Positions 13,764 to 19,763 of a stretch of 28,234 nucleotides of DNA are shown here, piece by piece. Origin of the DNA: CAYIEP01 sp964362515 (lineage in GTDB: Bacteria > Patescibacteriota > Minisyncoccia > UBA6257 > UBA9933); NCBI GenBank assembly GCA_964362515.1, contig CAYIEP010000003.1, positions 1-28,234 on the forward strand, written 5' to 3'. How positions within the stretch are numbered: position 1 is the stretch's first letter; each line of letters starts with the position of its first letter. A program made the translations under genes and the position numbers. The notes beneath the pieces were generated by a model that was given only the letters and a program-made list of their open reading frames with translations, did no database searches and was not told the DNA's origin.

Positions 13764-14894
13764 ATGTTTAAAAGCGTTATTTTGCCTGCCGGCCTTTTGT
13801 CGGGAACAATAATCGGCGCCGGAGTTTTCGCCTTGCCTTTTGTTTTTGAAAAAGCCGGACTAATTACCGGCGTTTTTTATCTTTTATTATTCAGTTTTGT
13901 TTTTTTTATAATTCACTTGATGTATTCCGATGTGATTCTAAAAACAGAGGGGGCTCATCGTTTTGTCGGCTACGCCCAGATTTATTTAGGAAAACTCGGA
14001 GAAATGGTCGCGATAGTGACCACTTTCGCGGGCATGATTTTTACCCTTGTCGCTTATCTTATTTTATCCGTCAGTTTTATAAATCTTATAATTCTTGACG
14101 TTTCGGATATATTAAAGCTTTTATTTTTCTGGGTTATCGGCTCTTTGGCGATTTTTATAAATATTAATCGGCTGGCAATATTTGAATTAATCATTACCGC
14201 TTTAATCGCGACCATTGTTTTTATAATTTTATTTTACGGCGCTCCGAGTTTTTTAGAAGGCGTTTCAAAAATCGAATTATTCAACATCAATTATATTTTT
14301 CTTCCTTACGGCGCGGTTCTATTCTCTTTAAGCGGAAGAGTGGCGATACCGGCATTAATCGGCTATCTTAAAAAGAATAATTTGCCTATTGAAAAAATCG
14401 CGCCGTCTGTTGCTCTGGGAAGCTTATTACCGGCGCTCATATATCTTCTTTTTGTCATTTCTATTTTCGGAATTTATCAGGGCGTATCGGAAGACGCGAT
14501 TTCCGGTTTATTGAATAGATTGCCGCAATGGCTTCTTTCTCTTTTGGGGTTTTTGGGAATAATTTCTTTATGGAGTACGTACATAGTTATTGGCCGAGAT
14601 ATTAAAAAAAGCTTTAGTTACGACTTTAGCGTTCCCGAAAAGATAGCCGGACTTCTTGCTGTTTTTTTGCCTATTCTTCTTTATTTCGCGGGGTTTAAAA
14701 ATTTTTTAAGCCTTATCGGCGTTATTGGCGGAGTCTTCATAGGCCTTGAAGGAATCTTGATTATTCTAATCTGGAAAAAATCTTTTGAAAAAAATCTTGG
14801 TTCTTTTATTTTTAAGCGGTCTTATCCGGTTATTCGATATTTGCTTATCGTTATTTTTGCGCTGGGATTGATTTATGGGCTTATTTACGGGTAA
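13764..14894 (+). CDS. Amino-acid permease, HAAAP/APC-type
   Basis: This is an integral membrane amino-acid transporter. The 376 residues form about 11 hydrophobic helices. The first contains GTIIGAGVFALPFVF, the unwound substrate-binding segment of the APC superfamily in the form seen in tryptophan/tyrosine permeases. It starts 1 nt after the SLOG stop and precedes the BCAM0308-like gene by 12 nt. An uptake role would suit a reduced genome with little amino-acid synthesis, but that is inference. Substrate and coupling ion cannot be read from the sequence. Confidence 0.85.
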   Translation: MFKSVILPAGLLSGTIIGAGVFALPFVFEKAGLITGVFYLLLFSFVFFIIHLMYSDVILKTEGAHRFVGYAQIYLGKLGEMVAIVTTFAGMIFTLVAYLILSVSFINLIILDVSDILKLLFFWVIGSLAIFININRLAIFELIITALIATIVFIILFYGAPSFLEGVSKIELFNINYIFLPYGAVLFSLSGRVAIPALIGYLKKNNLPIEKIAPSVALGSLLPALIYLLFVISIFGIYQGVSEDAISGLLNRLPQWLLSLLGFLGIISLWSTYIVIGRDIKKSFSYDFSVPEKIAGLLAVFLPILLYFAGFKNFLSLIGVIGGVFIGLEGILIILIWKKSFEKNLGSFIFKRSYPVIRYLLIVIFALGLIYGLIYG

Positions 14895-14906
14895 ACTGCG
14901 AATATT

Positions 14907-15449
14907 ATGGCCGGGGGAGTAAGACAATACGACAGTAAAATAATATTCCCAAAAAAAGAAAGGCAGGAATTTATAAAAGGCGAATCCGGCGTTATTTTTT
15001 GCGGTCCGCCATCCGCCAATTCTAGCGGAGGCGGATGCGGAGCGGTCTATTATAAAAAGTCTTGGCGCCATAATTTAATAAACTATAAAAAAATAAAAGA
15101 GTCAGCCTCGGTAAAATTCCGAGTTTGTCCGGCCTGCCAAATGATAAAAAACAAACAATTTGAGGGAGAGATAATTATTGAAAATGTTCCCGACAAATCT
15201 TTAAACGAGCTTAAAAATCTTATCAACGCTTTTTCAAAACGGGCTTACGAAAAAGACCCTCTTCATAGGCTTATAAACATTAAACAAAAAAAGTCGTCGT
15301 TGGAAATAACGACCACCGAAAACCAGCTTGCGGTAAGACTTGCCAGAAAAATAAAAGAAACATTTAAAAAAAGTAGAATGAAAATATCTTATTCTTCCAG
15401 TCCCGGCGATACGGTTTATATTAAAATTTTTTTTAATAAAAACGGTTAG
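14907..15449 (+). CDS. BCAM0308/NMD3-like zinc-ribbon protein
   Basis: The 180 residues follow the layout I know for the BCAM0308 family. An N-terminal cysteine motif with CGAVYYKKSWRH (about residues 47-58) is followed by VCPACQMIKN (about 73-82). The C-terminal domain contains DPLHRLINI, LEITTTENQLAVRLARKI and a final IKIFFNKNG strand. Archaeal and eukaryotic NMD3, a 60S export factor, has a similar ribbon, so a ribosome or RNA role is possible but unproven. The first zinc knuckle is odd: the expected C-x2-C is stretched to C-GPPSANSSGGG-C by a GC-rich palindromic insert. It ends 4 nt inside the convergent lamin-tail gene. Confidence 0.72.
   Translation: MAGGVRQYDSKIIFPKKERQEFIKGESGVIFCGPPSANSSGGGCGAVYYKKSWRHNLINYKKIKESASVKFRVCPACQMIKNKQFEGEIIIENVPDKSLNELKNLINAFSKRAYEKDPLHRLINIKQKKSSLEITTTENQLAVRLARKIKETFKKSRMKISYSSSPGDTVYIKIFFNKNG
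15005..15035 (+). repeat. GC-rich palindrome inside the zinc-ribbon coding region
   Basis: TCCGCCATCCGC (15005-15016) and GCGGAGGCGGA (15025-15035) are near-perfect inverted repeats around an 8-nt loop. They encode the extra residues between two cysteines that should be two residues apart. The composition is much more GC-rich than the surrounding gene. Confidence 0.65.
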
Positions 15450-15994
15450 TCAAAAAATTCCGAAATTTTTCTAAAAGAAAAAATAAAAATCGCCGATAAA
15501 ACGATAGCGGCGAAAAATCCAACCAAAATCGTATCCAGATTTATGTCTTTTTCCAAAATAATTTTATTGTCTTTAAAGTCTTCCGTTTTTAGAATCGCCT
15601 CGTATCCCGACTCATTAATCGCTTGTTTTAAAAAGATATTTTCTTTCCCCGGCGTCGGCTCGCTTAAAACAAAATAATCGTCGTTTTTGGAAAAACTTTT
15701 TCCCTCGGCGGCGACGCCGACATATTCCGCCTTATCAATTAAATCGCCTTTTTGATTATAAAGTTCAATAGTTTCTCCGCTATTGTTTAAAGAAATTTTG
15801 GTTGTCTTAAAATCCAGAACGGCGTACTGGTTGCTTAAAATTTTCTGATTTTTGAATATAAACGTTTTGCCGGAAGCGTCTTTAATCTGCCAGCCGTTTA
15901 GGTTAATATCGCCTTCTTTATTATTGAACAGCTCTATCCATTCGCCGTCCTGGTCTTTGCCTACGGGATTGGGAAGAAATTCGTTAATTACCAT
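15446..15994 (-). CDS. Lamin-tail-domain protein with a C-terminal membrane anchor
   Basis: The N-terminal half (about 1-110) is a lamin tail domain: VINEFLPNPVGKDQDGEWIELFN, LNGWQIKDASGKTF and ISLNNSGETIELYN. These are immunoglobulin-like beta domains usually found on secreted surface proteins. A hydrophobic helix, ILVGFFAAIVLSAIFIFSF (about 156-174), lies near the C-terminus. The protein starts directly at the first strand of the domain with no signal peptide. Upstream sequence is ruvB coding DNA, so either the signal was lost or the domain faces the cytoplasm. It overlaps the ruvB end by 11 nt and is last in pilB-ruvB-LTD. Confidence 0.83.
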   Translation of the reverse strand: MVINEFLPNPVGKDQDGEWIELFNNKEGDINLNGWQIKDASGKTFIFKNQKILSNQYAVLDFKTTKISLNNSGETIELYNQKGDLIDKAEYVGVAAEGKSFSKNDDYFVLSEPTPGKENIFLKQAINESGYEAILKTEDFKDNKIILEKDINLDTILVGFFAAIVLSAIFIFSFRKISEFFD

Positions 15995-16970
15995 TAAAAA
16001 TATTTAGGTGGTTATAGGCGTGATCCGCGGCTTTTCTCCCGGAAGGAGTTCTTTCAATCAAACCGAGCCTTATAAGATACGGTTCGTAAATTTCCTCAAC
16101 AACGCCCCTGTCTTCATTTAGGGCCGCGGCAAGAGTTTTTATGCCGGTCGGCCGATTATTAAACCTTTTAATAATAATTTCCAAAAGCTTTCTTTCGCCG
16201 GACTCAAGACCGAGTTCGTCTATTTCCCACATTTTTAAAACCTCATAAATTATTTCTTTGTTTATAATTTTCAAATTTTTTACTTCGGCGAAATCTCTGG
16301 CTCTTTTAAGAAGCCTGTTGGCTATTCTTGGGGTAAACCTTGATGCCCGGGATAATAATTCAGCGGCGCTTTCTTCTATTATTATTCCCATAATCTCCGC
16401 CGACCTTTCTATTATTTTTTTTATGTCATCAATGTCGTAATAATCAAGCCTGAAAACTCCTCCAAACCTCGACCTTAAAGGATACGACAAAAGATTCGGC
16501 CTGGTTGTGGCGGCAATCAAAGTAAACGGCGGAATATCTAAAGAAATTGTTCTGGCGCCCAATTCTTTTCCTATAATAATATGAATTTTTCTGGAATCCA
16601 TCGCCGGATAAAGAATTTCTTCAACGGCTTTGTTAAGCCGGTGCGCTTCGTCAATAAATAATATGTCGTTTTCTTCAAGATTGGAAAGAATTGAAGCTAG
16701 GTCTCCGGCTTTTTCTATGGCCGGACCAGTGGTGATTTTTAAATCAACTCCCATTTCTTCGGCGGTTAAATAAGCCAGAGTTGTTTTCCCAAGACCGGCC
16801 TGGCCGTAGAAAAGCAGGTGGTCGCTCGGCTCTTTTCTTTTTTTGGCGGCGGTTAGAATTACTTTTAAATTGTTTTTTATTTTTTCCTGACCGATGTAAT
16901 CCGACCACTTGCTCGGACGCAGACGCGAATCTATAAATTTATCTTCGTTTTTTATTAAAGATTTTTTCAT
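15984..16970 (-). CDS. ruvB: Holliday junction helicase RuvB
   Basis: RuvB is the hexameric AAA+ motor that drives branch migration with RuvA. The 328 residues show the RuvB start RPSKWSDYIGQEKIKNNL, Walker A GQAGLGKT (about 55-62), Walker B ILFIDEAH, sensor 1 AATTRPNLLSYPLRSRF with the arginine finger, and a C-terminal winged helix containing RTPSGRKA. Length is normal. The ATG overlaps the pilB stop as ATGA, so it is translated from the same message as the pilus ATPase. The link between the two functions is probably only positional. Confidence 0.97.
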   Translation of the reverse strand: MKKSLIKNEDKFIDSRLRPSKWSDYIGQEKIKNNLKVILTAAKKRKEPSDHLLFYGQAGLGKTTLAYLTAEEMGVDLKITTGPAIEKAGDLASILSNLEENDILFIDEAHRLNKAVEEILYPAMDSRKIHIIIGKELGARTISLDIPPFTLIAATTRPNLLSYPLRSRFGGVFRLDYYDIDDIKKIIERSAEIMGIIIEESAAELLSRASRFTPRIANRLLKRARDFAEVKNLKIINKEIIYEVLKMWEIDELGLESGERKLLEIIIKRFNNRPTGIKTLAAALNEDRGVVEEIYEPYLIRLGLIERTPSGRKAADHAYNHLNIFNGN

Positions 16971-18640
16971 AATTCAATCGGGCCGGTTAAGGCCTCCACT
17001 TCTTCAAAAGTTGTTATGCCCGACAAAACTTTTAATACGCCGTCTTCCTGCATTGTCGCCATGTCGTTTTTAATCCCGAATTCATTGAGTTTTATTTCGC
17101 TGGTTTCTTTATTTATCAATTCTTCCATTTCCGGACCGATAGTTAAAAGCTCAAAAATTCCTATTCGTCCTTTATAACCGATATTGCTGCACCTTTCGCA
17201 GCCTTTTGGTTTAAAAATCTTAATGTTTTTTTTGTATTTTTCTTTATCAATTCTTTGAGGTAATTTTTCCAGAAATTTATTTATTTTTTCTTTAAGTTCC
17301 GTTTCGATTTTTTCTTCTATTTTGCATTCTTCACAAAGCTTTCTTATAAGCCTTTGGGCAATGACTAAATTTAACGCCGGCCCGATGCTTGACGGCCTTA
17401 CTCCCAAATCAAGAAGCCGAGGCACGGCGCCGGCCGCGCTATTGGCATGAATTGTTGAAAAAACCAAATGTCCCGTTAAAGACGCCTGAAGGGCGACATC
17501 GGCCGTTTCTTTATCTCTTATTTCTCCAACCAAAATAACGTCCGGGTCCTGTCTCATCAAAGACCGTAGCCCCGTGGCAAAAGTATAACCGGTGTCGGGG
17601 TCAACCTGCGTTTGTTCTATCCCTTGGAGATGATATTCTATCGGGTCCTCAATGGTAATTGTTTTCAGTTCCGGCGTTTTTTTGTGTTTTAAAAAAACAT
17701 AAAGAGTTGTTGTTTTCCCGGAACCGGTCGGGCCGGTGTTTAAAATCATTCCATTGGGTCTTTTAAGTTCTGCTTCAATTATTTTAAAATCGTCTTCTCT
17801 CAAGCCTAAATCGGAAAGTGAAAGATTAATTGATTCCGGGTCAAGAATTCTCATTACAACGGTTTCTCCGAATTCCGAAGGGGCGACCGCGATTCTTAAT
17901 TCAATTTCTTTTTTAGGAAGCTTTATGGTAAATCGGCCGTCTTGCGGTTCGTTATGAATATTAAGTTTTAATCCGGAAAGAAGTTTTATCCTGGAAAGAA
18001 GATATAAGTAAACGCTCTTTTTTAATTCTTCAAAAACGTCTCTTAGAGCCCCGTCTATTCTGATTCTGATTTTTATATTTTTTTCCTCCGATTCCAAATG
18101 AATATCCGAAGCTCTATTGCTTAAAGCGCCCGCCAAAATAATTTCTAAAACTTCTCCGGTATAAGCCCCTTCTTTATTTATTTCATTAAGCGCTTTTTTT
18201 ATCGCTTCTATTGAAGAAAGATTTTTCTCCAATTCAATAAATTTATCTTCATGAATTTCAATTTTTCCGGTAATTGATTTTTGACCGACGGAAACGAATT
18301 TATAAAAATCCCAAATATGATTGAGCGTGCTTAAAGAAACAACATAAATCGACAAGGCATAGCCTTCCGATTCAAGATTTTTTATTATGTTTTTTGTTTC
18401 GTCATTTGAGGGGTCGTATGCCGTTAAAATCACTTTTTTCTCTTTTATTTCAACTGCCGCCGCCTTAACGTTTTTGCTTTTTTCTTCGGAAATCAGAGAA
18501 AGCGCCTCAATATTAATTGGCGTGGTTTTCAAATCAAGGTAAGAAAAGCCGAGTTTTTCCGCTTTTCTTTGGGCGTCTCTTTCTTCGGCCTCGCGCCGTA
18601 TTTTTAAAAGCTTGTCTTTTATCGCCGTTGTTAAAGCCAT
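16967..18640 (-). CDS. Type IV pilus/type II secretion ATPase, PilB/GspE family
   Basis: This is the hexameric ATPase that drives pilin assembly or type II secretion at the inner face of the membrane. The 557 residues contain an N-terminal GspE/MshE-like domain (1-130), then the N2 domain with ASDIHLE (177-183), Walker A GPTGSGKT (303-310), the Asp box TIEDPIEYH, Walker B DPDVILVGEIRD, and the His box TGHLVFSTIHAN. Near the C-terminus a four-cysteine zinc site (LCEEC and CERC) precedes the IGIFELL segment typical of PilB/GspE. Other pilus genes are not in this window. It is first in pilB-ruvB-LTD. Confidence 0.93.
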   Translation of the reverse strand: MALTTAIKDKLLKIRREAEERDAQRKAEKLGFSYLDLKTTPINIEALSLISEEKSKNVKAAAVEIKEKKVILTAYDPSNDETKNIIKNLESEGYALSIYVVSLSTLNHIWDFYKFVSVGQKSITGKIEIHEDKFIELEKNLSSIEAIKKALNEINKEGAYTGEVLEIILAGALSNRASDIHLESEEKNIKIRIRIDGALRDVFEELKKSVYLYLLSRIKLLSGLKLNIHNEPQDGRFTIKLPKKEIELRIAVAPSEFGETVVMRILDPESINLSLSDLGLREDDFKIIEAELKRPNGMILNTGPTGSGKTTTLYVFLKHKKTPELKTITIEDPIEYHLQGIEQTQVDPDTGYTFATGLRSLMRQDPDVILVGEIRDKETADVALQASLTGHLVFSTIHANSAAGAVPRLLDLGVRPSSIGPALNLVIAQRLIRKLCEECKIEEKIETELKEKINKFLEKLPQRIDKEKYKKNIKIFKPKGCERCSNIGYKGRIGIFELLTIGPEMEELINKETSEIKLNEFGIKNDMATMQEDGVLKVLSGITTFEEVEALTGPIEL

Positions 18641-18649
18641 TTTTATTTA

Positions 18650-18678
18650 AGTCTAAAGCTTTTAACGGCTTGGAGCAA
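18650..18678 (-). promoter_or_regulatory. Possible pilB operon promoter
   Basis: On the minus strand, TTGCTC (18678-18673), 17-nt spacer, TAGACT (18655-18650). The -10 ends 9 nt before the ATG. Both boxes match consensus only partly. Confidence 0.35.
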
Positions 18679-18685
18679 GATTGAT

Positions 18686-18714
18686 TTGACAAAGTATATA
18701 GAAATATGTATTAT
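18686..18714 (+). promoter_or_regulatory. Promoter of the lipoprotein gene
   Basis: Consensus-like: TTGACA (18686-18691), 17-nt spacer, TATTAT (18709-18714). Predicted leader about 28 nt, containing a Shine-Dalgarno (AAGGA) 6 nt before the ATG. Confidence 0.82.
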
Positions 18715-18748
18715 TAGGCTAACTTAACAACTTAATAAAGGACGCTAA

Positions 18749-19018
18749 ATGAACGCGAAAAAGATTTTTGTGTTTTGTGTTTTGGGCCTGACGGTTTTTT
18801 TGTCAGGGTGTCTAGTTGTGTTGCGTCCGCGGGTGGATGTGGATGTGCACGGAATGTACTATTATCGTAATTGTTGCCCTTATCCATACAGCTATACTGT
18901 ATACGGGTGTAGGGCCTGCCCGGGATATTATAGGTATAATTGCGACGGCGTAGTAATTTTGTCGCCGCAAAAACAAGAAGAAAAATGCAAAAAACAAAAA
19001 CAGCCAATAATAAAATAA
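18749..19018 (+). CDS. Cysteine- and tyrosine-rich small lipoprotein
   Basis: This is a predicted secreted lipoprotein of unknown function. The 89 residues start with a basic, hydrophobic signal and a lipobox FLSGC, so Cys21 would be lipidated. The mature part has two adjacent cysteines (42, 43), then Cys54, Cys57 and Cys65, and many tyrosines (GMYYYRN, CPYPYSYTVYG, PGYYRYNC). This suggests a small disulfide- or metal-bonded surface domain. The tail is lysine-rich. It is a single-gene unit with its own consensus promoter, a Shine-Dalgarno and a terminator that begins at the stop codon, in contrast with the near-leaderless housekeeping genes around it. No family is recognised. Confidence 0.78.
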   Translation: MNAKKIFVFCVLGLTVFLSGCLVVLRPRVDVDVHGMYYYRNCCPYPYSYTVYGCRACPGYYRYNCDGVVILSPQKQEEKCKKQKQPIIK

Positions 19019-19052
19019 GTCCCGAAACCAATAGAACGGTTTCGGGGCTTTT
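19018..19052 (+). terminator. Terminator of the lipoprotein gene
   Basis: AGTCCCGAAACC (19018-19029) pairs with GGTTTCGGGGCT (19038-19049, one G-U pair) and is followed by TTTT. The stem starts on the last base of the stop codon. Confidence 0.88.
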
Positions 19053-19058
19053 AAATTC

Positions 19059-19086
19059 TTGCGTTAAATTTAAAAGACTATAAAAT
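19059..19086 (+). promoter_or_regulatory. ruvC promoter, leaderless geometry
   Basis: TTGCGT (19059-19064), 16-nt spacer, TAAAAT (19081-19086), then 7 nt to the ruvC ATG at 19094. It directly follows the lipoprotein terminator. Confidence 0.6.
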
Positions 19087-19093
19087 AAAAACT

Positions 19094-19564
19094 ATGAAAA
19101 TTCTTGGGATTGACCCCGGCAGCGTCAGGGTCGGCTATGGTCTGATTAAAAAAGAAGGAAACGATTTAAAATTCTTAAAAGCGGGCATTTTAAAAATAAA
19201 AAGCGCGGATAAAAACCAAAGACTTGTTGAATTGGAAAAATCTTTTCTTGAAATTATAAAAAAAGAAAAGCCGGATTTGGCGGTTTTAGAAAGGCTTTAT
19301 TTCTTTAAAAATCACAAGACGGCGATTGAAGTTTCTCAATCAAGGGGCGTATTGACATTATTAATCGTAAAGAACAAAATATCCCTGTTAGAATTAACGC
19401 CGCTCGAAATAAAGAAGGGGATAACCAACCACGGATTTTCCGATAAAAAAACGGTTGCCGGAATTGTTGTAAAAATATTAAAAATAAACGGCGAGAAGCT
19501 TATAGACGACGCGAGCGACGCCTTAGCGGCGGCGATAGTCGGAAGCAGTATAAAAATAAAATAA
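19094..19564 (+). CDS. ruvC: Holliday junction resolvase RuvC
   Basis: RuvC is the dimeric RNase H-fold nuclease that cuts Holliday junctions after RuvAB migration. The 156 residues carry all acidic catalytic positions: D7 in LGIDPGS, E66 in VLERLYF, and the C-terminal pair in IDDASDALAAA (D138/D139 and D142). The FKNHKTAIEVSQSRGV segment is typical. Length is normal. It has its own leaderless-type promoter and lies away from ruvA and ruvB, so the three resolvasome parts are in separate transcription units. Confidence 0.97.
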   Translation: MKILGIDPGSVRVGYGLIKKEGNDLKFLKAGILKIKSADKNQRLVELEKSFLEIIKKEKPDLAVLERLYFFKNHKTAIEVSQSRGVLTLLIVKNKISLLELTPLEIKKGITNHGFSDKKTVAGIVVKILKINGEKLIDDASDALAAAIVGSSIKIK

Positions 19565-19596
19565 AAAGGTCGTTTCTTTTTTAAAAATAATCTTAA

Positions 19597-19602
19597 TAGA
19601 AT
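19597..19602 (+). promoter_or_regulatory. -10 element of the 46-aa zinc-ribbon gene
   Basis: TAGAAT (TANNNT type) ends 7 nt before the ATG at 19610, the same geometry as the other leaderless promoters. No good -35 is seen. Confidence 0.4.
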
Positions 19603-19609
19603 AAAAATA

Positions 19610-19750
19610 ATGGGATTCCAAAAAGAAGGAATGGAATACTGCAATGAGTGCGGTTCGGAAACGGAAAGCGGCGTCTGCCCTAGTTGCGAATCGGGAGCGC
19701 ATTTAAAAGAAGACGGGTTGCTTGAAGAAGAAAAATACGTCGAAGAGTAA
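19610..19750 (+). CDS. 46-aa single zinc-ribbon protein
   Basis: The ORF encodes MGFQKEGMEYCNECGSETES and continues with VCPSCE and an acidic tail (LKEDGLLEEEKYVEE). Two CxxC knuckles, CNEC and CPSC, about 9 residues apart form a zinc ribbon of the rubredoxin-like or TFIIS-like kind. It is too short for any other domain. The gene lies between ruvC and the PBP gene, with a -10 element 7 nt before the ATG and no Shine-Dalgarno. Codon use resembles the neighbours. It could be a regulator or a protein-protein adaptor; the function is unknown. Confidence 0.75.
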   Translation: MGFQKEGMEYCNECGSETESGVCPSCESGAHLKEDGLLEEEKYVEE

Positions 19751-19763
19751 TAATTAAACGACT

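Noticed and set aside
18732..19031. Minus-strand ORFs opposite the lipoprotein gene
   Set aside because: The plus-strand gene has promoter, SD, lipobox and terminator. The antisense frames have none of these.
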